Assembly: GCA_041648735.1 (NCBI GenBank)
Contig: JBAZOO010000002.1
Span: 62,001-126,000 of the forward strand
Direction of reading: 5' to 3'
DNA length: 64,000 bases
Source: JBAZOO01 sp041648735
GTDB lineage: Bacteria > Verrucomicrobiota > Lentisphaeria > Oligosphaerales > CAITYL01
Part shown: positions 30,012-39,078 of the stretch, piece by piece
Layout: the number at the start of each line of letters is the position of its first letter
Numbering within the stretch: position 1 is the first letter of the stretch
The notes under the pieces: generated by a model
Databases searched by the model: none
What the model saw: only the letters and a program-made list of their open reading frames with translations
What the model was told of the DNA's origin: nothing
Position numbers and translations under genes: made by a program

Positions 30012-33000
30012 TCAGCCCAGGAGGCGGGCGAGGTCGTCGGCGGTGAGGCGGCTGGGGAGTTCGCCGGGGGCGGCCTCGGTGTCGGCCATGACGGCGGCGA
30101 AGAGCTGGGCTTTTTCCTGTTGGAGGAGGAGCATCTTCTCCTCGACGGTGCCGGCGGCGACGAGGCGGTAGGCGATGACCGGGCGGGTCTGGCCGATGCG
30201 GTGGGTGCGGTCGATGGCCTGGCGTTCGACGGCGGGGTTCCACCAGGGGTCGTAGATGACCACATAGTCGGCCTTGGTCAGGGTGAGGCCGGTGCCGGCG
30301 GCCTTGAGGCTGAGGAGGACGGCGGTGGGGGCTTCGGACTCCTGGAAGTCGCGGACGATGCGTTCGCGCTCGGGGATGGGGGTTTCGCCGGTGATGCTGA
30401 CGAAGGGGAGCTTCATTTCGCGGAAGCGTTCGCCGATGAGGGCGAGCATTTCCGTGAACTGGCTGAAGACCAGGAGGGAATGCCCTTCGCTGACCAGTTC
30501 CTCGGCGAGGTCGGCGAGGCAGTCGAGCTTGGCGGAGCCGGTGTTGAGGGGGATGCCGAGGTTGAGCCGTTCCGCTTCGGGGAGGAGGCGGGGGTCGCAG
30601 CAGATCTGGCGGAGGCGGGTGAGGGCGGCGAGCAGCTCGATGGGGCCCTGGGTCTTCATGATCTGCTGGGCGAGGGCGAGGCGGGCGTCGTAGGCCCGGC
30701 GCTGGTGGTCGTCGAACTCGACCTGGAGCAGCTCCTCGGTGCGCGGCGGCAGTTCGCGGGCGACGGCTTCCTTGACGCGGCGGAGGATGAAGGGGGCGAC
30801 GCGGCGGCTGAGTTCGCCGGTGCGGCCGCTGCCCTCGTAGCGGGCGAGGAAGCTTTCCGGGTCGCTGAGGTAGCCGGGGATGACGAAGCGCATGATTGAC
30901 CAGAGGTCGAGCAGCCGGTTTTCGAGGGGTGTGCCGGTGATGGCCAGGGGTCGGGGGGTGCGCAGGCGGAACACGGCCTGGGTGACCTGGGCCTCGGGGT
31001 TCTTGATCTGCTGGGCCTCGTCGAGGATGACGAAGGCGAACTCGTGGTCGGCGAGGCGCTCGATGTCGTTGCGGAGGAGGGAATAGTTGGTGACGAGCAC
31101 GTCCCAGCCGTTTTCGCCGAGGATGGCGGCGCGGCGTTCGGGGGTGCCGCGGTAGGCTTGGCAGCGGAGGGATGGGCAGAAGCGGGCGGCCTGCTCAAGC
31201 CAGACGGCGACGACGGAGGCGGGGCAGACGACGAGGGCGCCGCGGGGTTCGCCGGCGGCGGGCGGGTTGCGGAAGAAGGCTTCGAGGACGGCGAGTGCCT
31301 GGAGGGTCTTGCCGAGGCCCATGTCGTCGGCGAGGATGGCGCCGAGTTTCCAGGCGGCGCGTTCGGCGAGGAACTGGAAGCCGAGCTTCTGGTAGTCGCG
31401 GAGGACGGGGGCGAGATGCTCGGGGAGGGTTGGGGGTGTTGGTTCGGGCTCGTCCCGCAGCCGGTGGAGGATATCGGTGCAGTCGGGGGCGGCGGTGGCG
31501 GTGGTGGTGGCGATGGCCTGGAGGGCGCGGCGGGCGTGGGGGAGGGTGGCGCGGCCGCAGCCGGCGGCGTCGAGGTTGAAGTCGGCGAAGCGGCCGCGGA
31601 GTTCGCGGACGGCGTCGGGGTCGATGCGGAACCAGCCGCCGGAGCTGAGGCGGAAGACGTTGGCGCCGCGGGCGATGGCGTTTTGGACTTCGCGGTCGCT
31701 GAGGCGGAGGCTGCCGGCGCGCCAGGCGAGCTGGAGGTCAATGAACTGGGTGCGGTCGCTGAGGCGGAACTCCGGTTGCAGTTCGGCGGTGGCGGGGCCG
31801 AGCAGCGGATGCAGCTCCGGCAGGTAGCGGGAGCGGACGGAGGTGGGGAGCTTGTGCCAGAATTCGACGAACTTCTGGACGTTCTCCTCGGCGCCGGTGA
31901 TGACCCGGCTGCCGTCGGGCTGGAGGGTGGCGGGCAGGTCGTCGAGCAGTTCGCGCACCGTTTCGAGGTCGGGGGCGGTGTAGCTGGTGATGAGCCAGCG
32001 GCCGCCGTCATGGCGGACGGTGAAGATGCCGGTGCCGTCGTCGGTCAAGGGGACCTTGCCGACCTTGGCGGTGAGGACGATGCTGGCGCCATCGGGCTTG
32101 GCCTCGATGGCAATGGGGGCCTTCTGCCGGCCTTGGCGGACGTGCTTGGACTGGACGAGCAGGTCGAGGCGGCCGTGGACGAGGGTTGGGAGGTAGTGCA
32201 GCGCCTGGGCCCGGGTCAGGCGCAGCGTCTTGCGGCTGAAGAATTCGAGGAGGTGCTCCCGGGGGACGGGGTAGTCCAGCTCCAGGAGTTTGCCGGCCTC
32301 GGTGAAGGCGTCGCCGCCGGCGGCGAGCTGCTGGAGGATGTCGCGGAAGCGCAGTTCCTTGCCGGCGGGGGTGACGACGACGGCTTCGAGTTCCACCATT
32401 TTGTCCGGCAAGTCGGTGAGGCGGAACTTGAGGGTGGCGCGGCCGATGCCGCTGCCTTTGCCGGCGGAGACGAACTGCTGGGTGGCGCGGTCGATGAAGC
32501 GGTCGTGGGCGTCGGCCCAGCGGTGGAGCCAGGCCTTGAAGGTCGGGCGGTCGATCTTGAGGATCTGGCTGCGGTTGGGGATGTGTTCCGGCCCCTTGAG
32601 GGTGTCGTGGAGCCAACTGAGGAACTGCACGTCCCGCCCCCGGTATTGCTTGACGTTGCGCGGGCGGCGGGGGTCGTGGGCGCTGGAGGTGAGGGTGCGG
32701 ACGCTCTGGATGGAGAGCAGTTCGCGGCCGCCGAGGGTGCGGTAGAAGCGGATGAGGACGGCGTCCGGCGAGGTGTGCAAATCCGCCTCGACTTCGAGCT
32801 TGACGGAGCCGTCGCGCAGCTTGGGGCCGGCGGGGGTGGGGGCGAGGAACAGCTCGTCGCCGGGGGCGGCGATTTCCGCCAGGGCCGGTGCCGCTGGCGC
32901 TTGGCGGGCGGCGGGTTCGGCAGGGGCTTCCTCCAGGCCGGGCAGCATGGGCTCGGCCATGGCCGGGGGCGGCGCGGGGGCCGGGGCGGGTTCGGGGCGG

Positions 33001-33326
33001 CGCCAGCCTTCCGTGGCGAGGACTTGGCGGAAAAGTTGCGCCAGCAGGAAAGCGTGGGGGCAGCAGCCCTTGGGGTAGCCGCAGGTGCAGTGGCTTTTCC
33101 AGCCGTTGCCGGGGTCGTGGCGCCAGACGGCGTGATGCCGGCCGAAGAAGGCGGACAGGCGGTCCTCCGTCCACTCCAGGCGGGCGGGGGGGTCGGTCTT
33201 CATGATGCTGCTGGCGGTGATCCGGATGCCCGGGGGGACCTGGGCGGTGAGGTCGGCGGCCGCCGGCCATTGGTCAAGCCAGGCGGGCGGCTGCGCGGGG
33301 TAGTCGAAGGGAAGTGCCATCTTCAT
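30012..33326 (-). CDS. SNF2 family helicase-like ATPase with SWIM zinc finger
   Basis: 1104 residues. A SWIM-type zinc finger (HCTCGYPKGCCPHAF, Cys80, Cys82, Cys89, His91) is near the N-terminus. A long bacterial SNF2-associated region follows (about 200-600), then the two helicase lobes: LADDMGLGKTLQALAVLE (Walker A), VILDEAQQIKN (DEAQ box), ITGTPLENRLLDLWSIM, and the C-terminal lobe with SLLVFSQFTEML, LLSLKAAGTGLTLTKADYVV and QAIDRTHRIGQTRPV. Such proteins translocate on duplex DNA and are linked to RNA-polymerase recycling and DNA repair. ATG 33326 is chosen; ATG 33320 is an alternative. A minus-strand TATATT near 33555 may be its promoter. Confidence 0.9.
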   Translation of the reverse strand: MKMALPFDYPAQPPAWLDQWPAAADLTAQVPPGIRITASSIMKTDPPARLEWTEDRLSAFFGRHHAVWRHDPGNGWKSHCTCGYPKGCCPHAFLLAQLFRQVLATEGWRRPEPAPAPAPPPAMAEPMLPGLEEAPAEPAARQAPAAPALAEIAAPGDELFLAPTPAGPKLRDGSVKLEVEADLHTSPDAVLIRFYRTLGGRELLSIQSVRTLTSSAHDPRRPRNVKQYRGRDVQFLSWLHDTLKGPEHIPNRSQILKIDRPTFKAWLHRWADAHDRFIDRATQQFVSAGKGSGIGRATLKFRLTDLPDKMVELEAVVVTPAGKELRFRDILQQLAAGGDAFTEAGKLLELDYPVPREHLLEFFSRKTLRLTRAQALHYLPTLVHGRLDLLVQSKHVRQGRQKAPIAIEAKPDGASIVLTAKVGKVPLTDDGTGIFTVRHDGGRWLITSYTAPDLETVRELLDDLPATLQPDGSRVITGAEENVQKFVEFWHKLPTSVRSRYLPELHPLLGPATAELQPEFRLSDRTQFIDLQLAWRAGSLRLSDREVQNAIARGANVFRLSSGGWFRIDPDAVRELRGRFADFNLDAAGCGRATLPHARRALQAIATTTATAAPDCTDILHRLRDEPEPTPPTLPEHLAPVLRDYQKLGFQFLAERAAWKLGAILADDMGLGKTLQALAVLEAFFRNPPAAGEPRGALVVCPASVVAVWLEQAARFCPSLRCQAYRGTPERRAAILGENGWDVLVTNYSLLRNDIERLADHEFAFVILDEAQQIKNPEAQVTQAVFRLRTPRPLAITGTPLENRLLDLWSIMRFVIPGYLSDPESFLARYEGSGRTGELSRRVAPFILRRVKEAVARELPPRTEELLQVEFDDHQRRAYDARLALAQQIMKTQGPIELLAALTRLRQICCDPRLLPEAERLNLGIPLNTGSAKLDCLADLAEELVSEGHSLLVFSQFTEMLALIGERFREMKLPFVSITGETPIPERERIVRDFQESEAPTAVLLSLKAAGTGLTLTKADYVVIYDPWWNPAVERQAIDRTHRIGQTRPVIAYRLVAAGTVEEKMLLLQQEKAQLFAAVMADTEAAPGELPSRLTADDLARLLG

Positions 33327-33690
33327 CCCAAACTCATGATTGGCGCCTGGCCACCGCCGTGCCCTTGCCGATGCCCATGGCGGTGGCATTTCCATCCACC
33401 ATCCGGCCGGCATTCCTGGACACAGGTGCCGCCGCCCGCGGGTTCGGGTTCCCTCCCGGCTTTCCGCTCGAAGCCCGCCGCTGGCCGGCAGCCGCCCCAA
33501 AAACCGGGGGTGGTCCAAGCCGAAAAAGGTGGCGGGGATGGGTGTTGGGGGAGAATATAGCCTGTCGCCGCGAAAATGCGCGCAACCGCGGCTTTTTCGC
33601 TGGCCAGCGAGGGACAGCGCTGGCTGTCGGTGGCGAGCGGATATCTCCGGCGATGATGACCCGTTCCAGGGCGCCGGTGGCGCGGCGGCT
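33327..33690. other. 364-bp intergenic stretch
   Basis: This stretch lies upstream of the SNF2 gene and downstream of the last gene of the hydrogenase-related cluster. A minus-strand TATATT is at about 33555-33560. Small inverted repeats occur, such as GGCGGTGGC near 33379 against GCCACCGCC near 33352. I see no gene, RNA or clear terminator. Confidence 0.4.
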
Positions 33691-34488
33691 TCAGGGGCCG
33701 GGCGGTGGCCGGCGGTCCGCCGCGATGCGGCCGATGAGCCGGAGCAGGCCGTCGAGGATGGTGAGGGGGTGGGGGGGGCAGCCGGGGATGTAGAGGTCAA
33801 CTGGCAGGATGGCGCCAACGCCGCCCAGGACCTGGTCGTGGCCGATGTAGGGTCCGCCGGCGATGGCGCAGGCGCCGACGGCGATGACGAGCTTCGGTTC
33901 CGGGACGGCGGCGTAGGTTTTTTTCAGGGCCAGCTCCATGTTGCGGGTGACCGGGCCGGTGACCAGCAAGCCGTCGGCATGGCGCGGTGAGGCGACGAAC
34001 TGGATGCCGAAGCGGCCCAGGTCCCAGCCGACGGTGTTGAGCACGTTGACGTCGGCCTCGCAGGCGTTGCAGCCGCCGGCGCTGACTTGCCGGAGCTTGA
34101 GCGACCGGCCGAAGAGTTTTTTCAGTTTGGCGTCCAGTTCGGTGGCGAGTTCCAGCGTCTGCCGCTCCTGGGCCAGGACCAACTCCTCGCGGTGGCGGGT
34201 TGCCAGCCGGTAGTCGGTGGCGGAGAAGGCGATGGTCTGTTGCGGGCAGGCGCGGGCGCATTCCGGGCAGAAGAGGCACTTGCCGAGGTCGATGCGGGGG
34301 TGGTTGTTGGTGGCGGTGATGGCGCCGGCCGGGCAGGCGTTGGCGCAGGCCTGGCAGCCGTCGGGGCAGGGGGTTGTGGTGAAGGTTGGGCAGCCGCGCA
34401 GGCGGTCGGGCAGGGGCGGTGGCGGGCCGTCGGGGAACGGGATGGTCCGATGCCGCTGTTGCAGGCGGGCGAGAATCACCTTGAGCAT
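33691..34488 (-). CDS. Ferredoxin-NuoB fusion subunit of a hydrogenase-related complex
   Basis: 265 residues from the ATG at 34488, which has AAGGA upstream; a longer start at 34548 would overlap the preceding gene and lacks a ribosome-binding site. Residues 30-90 hold two [4Fe-4S] ferredoxin motifs (Cys41, 45, 48, 52 and Cys71, 74, 77, 81). Residues 130-250 are the NuoB/small-subunit fold with the proximal cluster ligands in AGGCNACEADV (140, 143), VGACAIAGG (207) and PGCPPHP (237). In formate hydrogenlyase these are two polypeptides (HyfH/HycF and HyfI/HycG). It should deliver electrons to the membrane arm. It is the last gene of the cluster. Confidence 0.88.
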   Translation of the reverse strand: MLKVILARLQQRHRTIPFPDGPPPPLPDRLRGCPTFTTTPCPDGCQACANACPAGAITATNNHPRIDLGKCLFCPECARACPQQTIAFSATDYRLATRHREELVLAQERQTLELATELDAKLKKLFGRSLKLRQVSAGGCNACEADVNVLNTVGWDLGRFGIQFVASPRHADGLLVTGPVTRNMELALKKTYAAVPEPKLVIAVGACAIAGGPYIGHDQVLGGVGAILPVDLYIPGCPPHPLTILDGLLRLIGRIAADRRPPPGP

Positions 34489-34537
34489 GGCCGGTTCCTT
34501 GTCCGCGCCGGGTTGGTGGGCGCGGGGTGGGTGTGCC

Positions 34538-36076
34538 TCAAAGGTCATGTCCGCAATAGGACAGGTTGAAGCTTTTGTTGCAGATTGGGAAGTCGGAAAT
34601 GGCTTGGTCGCGCAAGGCGTAGGCGAGCCCTGGCCAATTGTGGAAGGAGGGGTCGACGATCTTGTAGCGGGCGAAGCGCCCTTGGGCGTCGGTGATGGCG
34701 GCGTGGCAGACTTCGCCGCGCCAGCCTTCGGTCAGGGCGATGGCGAAGCTCTCGGGGGCGAGGGGGCCAAGCGGGGCGTGGCTGGCGCCGGCGGGGATGG
34801 CGCGGAGCTGGTCGTGGAGGAACTCGATGGATTGCTGGATTTCCAGCCAGCGGAGGTAGGCGCGGGCGAAGACGTCGCCGGTTTCACAGGTGGCGACGGG
34901 GATGTGGGCGAAGCGGTAGATGCCGGCCGGCTGGTCGTGGCGGGCGTCGCGGGGCAATCCGGAGGCGCGGGCGGCGGGGCCGACCAGTCCCAGTTCGCGG
35001 GCGACCGCTTGGGGGAGGGTGCCAATGCCTTCGAAGCGGGCCATGACGGACTGGCTGTCCCAGAGGAGATTGATGGCGACGGCGGCGTCCTTTTCAAACT
35101 GTTTGAGCCGGCGTTGCAGTTCGGCGGCGCGGGTGGCGTCGAGGTCGAAGCCGACGCCGCCGGGGCGGAGCAGGCCGCGGCCGAAGCGGTTGCCGCAGAG
35201 CACTGCCGTCAGGTTGAGGAAGTCGCCGCGGATCCGGCCGCAGTAGCTGGCGGTGGGGAGGAAGCCGATGTCATTGGCCAGGGCGCCGAGGTCGCCGATG
35301 TGGTTGGCCAGGCGCTCCAGCTCCAGGGCGATGCCGCGCAGGGTCTGGGAACGGGCGGGTTGGGGGCAGTGGGCGAGGGCTTCGAGCAGTTGGCAATGGC
35401 TGGTGGCGTGGGCGATGGTGGCATCGCCGGCCACGGTTTCGGCGTAGGGGAGGGAGCGCGGGGTGGGGCCGCCAACCAGGGCCTGCTCCACGCCGCGATG
35501 CTGGTAGCCGAGGGAGATTTCCAGGTGGAACACCCGTTCGCCGTGGCATTGGAAGCGGAAATGCCCCGGTTCGATGACGCCGGCATGGACCGGGCCGACG
35601 GCGACCTCGTGGACGTCGTCGCCCTCGACCCGGAAGAAGTCGCCGCCGCCGGGCAGGGGCGGTTGGTCCGCCGGCCGCTCCCAGGCGTCGCGCCCCGTCC
35701 AGGAGCGGTGGTGGCGGAGCGGTTTGAACCAGGGGTGGCCCAGCGGTTTCAGGCCGGCTTGTTCGGCGATTTCCCGTTCGAAGAGATGGAGTTGTGGGCA
35801 GCGCGGCGTGAGTGAGGGGAAGGAATCGCCGGCGACCTCGGTGCGGGCGGCGTGGAGCTGGTTCTGGCGGTCGTCGGCGAGGACGGCGTAGAGGGGTGTC
35901 GGCCCGGGCGGCTGGGTTGGGGCGGCGAAGAGTGCCACGACGCGCTGGCCGGCTGCCACTCCGGCAAGGATGGCGTGCCCGAAGTCGGCGAAAGGCAAGT
36001 TTGGAATGGCCGTCAGGGGGGTCGCTTCGCCATTGGCGATGGTGGTGGTGAGGGGTGGTTGCGGGGCGCGGGTCAT
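34538..36076 (-). CDS. NuoCD/HycE-like large subunit without nickel ligands (Ehr type)
   Basis: 512 residues. The N-terminal 110 residues are NuoC-like and the rest NuoD/HycE-like: HFRFQCHGERVFHLEISLGY, QHRGVEQAL, then ETVAGDATIAHATSHCQ. In [NiFe]-hydrogenases the last segment carries CGxC; here the cysteines are replaced by A-G-D. The second ligand pair, DPCxxC, reads DPSFHNWPG. Two cysteines near the C-terminus (ISDFPICNKSFNLSYCGHDL) are in a motif I associate with energy-converting hydrogenase-related (Ehr) complexes. No H2 chemistry is therefore expected; the electron acceptor or donor is unknown. ATGA overlap with the upstream membrane-subunit gene. Confidence 0.85.
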   Translation of the reverse strand: MTRAPQPPLTTTIANGEATPLTAIPNLPFADFGHAILAGVAAGQRVVALFAAPTQPPGPTPLYAVLADDRQNQLHAARTEVAGDSFPSLTPRCPQLHLFEREIAEQAGLKPLGHPWFKPLRHHRSWTGRDAWERPADQPPLPGGGDFFRVEGDDVHEVAVGPVHAGVIEPGHFRFQCHGERVFHLEISLGYQHRGVEQALVGGPTPRSLPYAETVAGDATIAHATSHCQLLEALAHCPQPARSQTLRGIALELERLANHIGDLGALANDIGFLPTASYCGRIRGDFLNLTAVLCGNRFGRGLLRPGGVGFDLDATRAAELQRRLKQFEKDAAVAINLLWDSQSVMARFEGIGTLPQAVARELGLVGPAARASGLPRDARHDQPAGIYRFAHIPVATCETGDVFARAYLRWLEIQQSIEFLHDQLRAIPAGASHAPLGPLAPESFAIALTEGWRGEVCHAAITDAQGRFARYKIVDPSFHNWPGLAYALRDQAISDFPICNKSFNLSYCGHDL

Positions 36077-37515
36077 GGCTGTGCCTCCAGGAAACGGGCG
36101 GCGTCGGTGAGCAGCGCGGCCAGGGGGGCGGGGATGTGCAGCCCCAGCGCCAGGACGAGGGCCATCAGCGCCGCCACCGGGGCGCCGGTGAGCAGGCCGT
36201 CGCGGTACGGGGTTTTGCGCGCCGCGGCGGGGGCGCGGCCTTGCACGACCTTGAGCACGGTGGCGCCCATCCCCACAAAGATCGCCAGCAGGAGGAAAAG
36301 GAAAATTCCGCCGATGAGGAAGCGGCCGGTGGCGAAGGCGCCGTTGAGGATGGCGAACTCGCTGATGAAGGGGGCGAAGGGCGGCGAGCCGGTGATGGCC
36401 AGGAAGCCGGCGAGGAACAGCGCTCCGGACAACGGCAGCCGGCGCATCGCCCCGCTCACCTCGTCCGTGCTCTTGCTGCCGTAGGCCCGGTGGATGTTGC
36501 CGGCGGCCAGGAAGAGCACCCCCTTGGCCAGGCCGTTGGCGACGACATGGAACATGGTGCCGAAGAGGGCGGGGCCGCCGATGCCGAGCCCCAGGACGAG
36601 GATTCCCATGTGCTCGACGCTGGAATAGGCGAGCAGCCGCTTGTAGTCGCGCTGCCCCACCATGAAGATGGCGGCCACGGCCATCGAGAGCACGCCCATG
36701 AAGAGCAGCAGCCGGGAGGTGTAGGCGCCTTCCCCGGCCGCGGTGCAGACGTGATGGATGCGCAGGATGGCCAGGAAGGCGCAACTGGTGATGCCGCCGG
36801 CCAGCATGGCGCCGACGACCCCTGGCGCCTCGCCGTAGGCGTCGGGCTTCCAGGTGTGCATCGGGGCCAGCCCCATTTTGGTGCCGTAGCCGACGAGCAG
36901 CAGGACAAAGGCGGCGTGGAGCCAGGGCTTGGAGAGTTGCGGTGCCTGCGCCACCAGGGTTCCGTAGGTGAGGGAGGACTCGAGCCCGGCATGGAGCGCC
37001 GCGTAGGCAAGGAAGAAGGTGCCGAGCAGCGCCAAGGCGATGCCGACCGAGCCGACGAGCAGGTACTTCCAGGTGGCCTCGATGCTGCGCCGGGTGTGGT
37101 TGAAGTAGATCAGCGGCGCGGTGGCGAGCGTGGTGGTTTCAATGCCCACCCACATCAGCCCCAAATGGTGCGCCCAGGCGACCAGGCTCATGGCCCCGAG
37201 GAAGGCAAGCAGGCAGCCGCAGAAGATGCGGTTGGGGCGTTCCTGCCGGTAATGGAGGTAGCCGACGGTGTAGAAGGAGCAGAGGCAGAAGAGGGTGCTG
37301 ATGACCAGCAGGACGACTTTGCCGGGGGGATCCAGCAGCAGCCAGGGGGCGGCGCCGGCCGCCAGCGCCGGCCGGGCCAGCGCCAGCGCGGTCAGGGCCA
37401 GGTGCGCGGCCGCCGTCACCGGCAACAGCCAGGGGCGCAGCCGGTTGCCGGGGACCGCCACGGCGGCGGCGGCCATCAGGAGGGGGAGGGCGAAGGAGAG
37501 CAAGGCGATGGCCAT
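36073..37515 (-). CDS. HyfF/NuoM-type proton-pumping membrane subunit
   Basis: 480 residues with about 14 predicted helices. The antiporter-like signature includes GLMWVGIETTTLATAPLIYF (with the conserved Glu), LLVGYGTKMGLAPMHTWKPD (the Lys), GQRDYKRLLAYSSVEHMGIL and SPPFAPFISEF. This is the HyfF/HycC-related ion-translocating subunit. Translation is coupled by ATGA overlap to the large subunit gene, and the start lies 4 bp after the stop of the HyfE-like gene. Confidence 0.92.
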   Translation of the reverse strand: MAIALLSFALPLLMAAAAVAVPGNRLRPWLLPVTAAAHLALTALALARPALAAGAAPWLLLDPPGKVVLLVISTLFCLCSFYTVGYLHYRQERPNRIFCGCLLAFLGAMSLVAWAHHLGLMWVGIETTTLATAPLIYFNHTRRSIEATWKYLLVGSVGIALALLGTFFLAYAALHAGLESSLTYGTLVAQAPQLSKPWLHAAFVLLLVGYGTKMGLAPMHTWKPDAYGEAPGVVGAMLAGGITSCAFLAILRIHHVCTAAGEGAYTSRLLLFMGVLSMAVAAIFMVGQRDYKRLLAYSSVEHMGILVLGLGIGGPALFGTMFHVVANGLAKGVLFLAAGNIHRAYGSKSTDEVSGAMRRLPLSGALFLAGFLAITGSPPFAPFISEFAILNGAFATGRFLIGGIFLFLLLAIFVGMGATVLKVVQGRAPAAARKTPYRDGLLTGAPVAALMALVLALGLHIPAPLAALLTDAARFLEAQP

Positions 37516-37519
37516 GGGG

Positions 37520-38161
37520 TCACTCCTTGAGCGTGACGAGGTGGCGGGTGTCCATCGAGGCGAACGCCCGGTTGATGTGGTTGACGATGATGCAGGTCAC
37601 GAAGATGCCCACGAAGAGGTCAAGCAGCATCCCCATTTCCACGACCAGGGGCATGGCCTCGGCCAGGAGCATGCCGAAAATGAAGATGCCATTTTCCAGG
37701 ACAAGGTAGCCGATCGCCTGGCTGATCGCCTTGAAGCGGGTGGTCAGGAGGATGAAGCCGACCAGGATGGTGGCGATGGCGGCGGGCACGAGCAGCGTCT
37801 GGCCATGGCCGCTGGCCAGGGGGAGGCGGTTGGCGAAGAGCAGGGCGCCGGCGGTGGCCAGGGCCCCCAGGATGAGGGAGGGCAGCAGGCCGATCAGCGG
37901 TTCCATCTCGCGCTTGATCTGGGCCTCGCGCAGGGCGCGGGTCATGATGCCGGGGATGAGGGCGCCCTTGAGGATGACCGTGGCGGCGGCCACCAGGGCC
38001 ACCGGGGGGGAAAGGTGGCCGTGGACGAGGAGGGGGAGCAGCCCCAGCAGGATGCCTTGGGCGGCCACTGCGTGGATCACCGCGAGGATCCGGCTGGTGC
38101 CGAGGGAGAAGATGTTCAGCACCAGGATGATGACGAGGATGGCGTTGATGGCGTTGGTCAT
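37520..38161 (-). CDS. HyfE-type membrane subunit
   Basis: 213 residues, six or so hydrophobic helices. The sequence combines a NuoK-like portion (VIHAVAAQGILLGLLPLL; GYLVLENGIFIFGMLLAE with the conserved Glu; MGMLLDLFVGIFV) with a central loop, as in HyfE of hydrogenase 4. It lies 5 bp after the HyfC-like gene and precedes the HyfF-like gene. Its role is as a small proton-channel subunit in the membrane arm. Confidence 0.9.
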   Translation of the reverse strand: MTNAINAILVIILVLNIFSLGTSRILAVIHAVAAQGILLGLLPLLVHGHLSPPVALVAAATVILKGALIPGIMTRALREAQIKREMEPLIGLLPSLILGALATAGALLFANRLPLASGHGQTLLVPAAIATILVGFILLTTRFKAISQAIGYLVLENGIFIFGMLLAEAMPLVVEMGMLLDLFVGIFVTCIIVNHINRAFASMDTRHLVTLKE

Positions 38162-38166
38162 GGCAG

Positions 38167-39075
38167 TCACCTCACCAGCAGGATGAAACCGAAGCCACAG
38201 AGAAGCAGGGCGCTGACCAGCAGGTAGGGCACGTGCCGCATCTGGAGCCGCGCCATCACCGATTCCACAATCCCGATCAGGACCGCCAGCCCCAGCATTT
38301 CCGCGATGAACAGCGGCCATTCCTGCCAGGGGTAGGCCGCCTGGAAGGGGGCGGCGACGTGCAGCAGCAGCGCGCCGAGCACGAACAGCTTGAGGGCGGC
38401 GGCGTAGAGGATCACGCCGAACAGCGGCCCGCCATGGTCAAGCACCATGGCCTCATGGATCATGGTCAGTTCCAGATGGGTGTTCGGGTCGTCGACGGGG
38501 ATGCGGCAGCTTTCGGTCAGCAGGATGGCAAACAAGCCGAGCGCCACCAGGATCAGCGGGGCGGTGGCGGCCGGGGGGAAGCCGCCCGCCGGGCCGTGCA
38601 GCATCTGGGTCAGGGTCAGCGTCCCCGAGAGTTTCGCCAGCACGAGGAAAGCAAAGAACAGGGCGGGCTCGGAAAGGCAGGCAAAGGTCACTTCCCGGGC
38701 CGATCCCATCCCCGCGAAGGCGGAGCCGGTGTCGAGCGCCGCCGCCGTGGTGAAGAAGCGGGCGAGCCCGAAAAGGTAGGCGAAAAGGATCAGGTCGCCA
38801 GTGAAGGCGATGGGGGCGGCGGCGCGCCCCAGCGGCAGCAGCAGCCCCGCCAGCAGCACGGTTGCCAAGGTGACGACGGGGGCGGCGCGGAAGACCCAGG
38901 TGGTGGTCGTGCTCAGCACCAGCCCCTTGCGCATCAGCTTGGCCAAGTCGAAGTAGGTCTGGAGCAGGGGTGGGCCGTTGCGGCCGGCAAACCAGGCCTT
39001 GGTCTTGTTGACCACCCCCAGCAGCAGCGGGGGGAAGAGCAGCAGCAGCCCCAGGTGGATCAAGCGTTCGGTCAT
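38167..39075 (-). CDS. HyfC/NuoH-type membrane-anchor subunit
   Basis: 302 residues with about eight helices. FAGRNGPPLLQTYFDLAKLM is the NuoH/HycD quinone-chamber-like motif, followed by LTESCRIPVDDPNTHLELTM, with the conserved Arg, Asp and Glu residues in the loop that contacts the hydrophilic arm, and HEAMVLDHGGP. It links the redox module to the pumping subunits. The start is 3 bp downstream of the stop of the first HyfB-like gene. Confidence 0.92.
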   Translation of the reverse strand: MTERLIHLGLLLLFPPLLLGVVNKTKAWFAGRNGPPLLQTYFDLAKLMRKGLVLSTTTTWVFRAAPVVTLATVLLAGLLLPLGRAAAPIAFTGDLILFAYLFGLARFFTTAAALDTGSAFAGMGSAREVTFACLSEPALFFAFLVLAKLSGTLTLTQMLHGPAGGFPPAATAPLILVALGLFAILLTESCRIPVDDPNTHLELTMIHEAMVLDHGGPLFGVILYAAALKLFVLGALLLHVAAPFQAAYPWQEWPLFIAEMLGLAVLIGIVESVMARLQMRHVPYLLVSALLLCGFGFILLVR

Positions 39076-39078
39076 GGA

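Noticed and set aside
34488..34548. Longer start of the ferredoxin-NuoB subunit at 34548
   Set aside because: It would overlap the end of the large-subunit gene by 11 bases, lacks a ribosome-binding site, and adds residues with no family counterpart.
33691..36076. Active [NiFe] formate-hydrogenlyase-type hydrogenase
   Set aside because: The large subunit lacks both cysteine pairs needed to bind nickel, and no maturation genes are present in the window.
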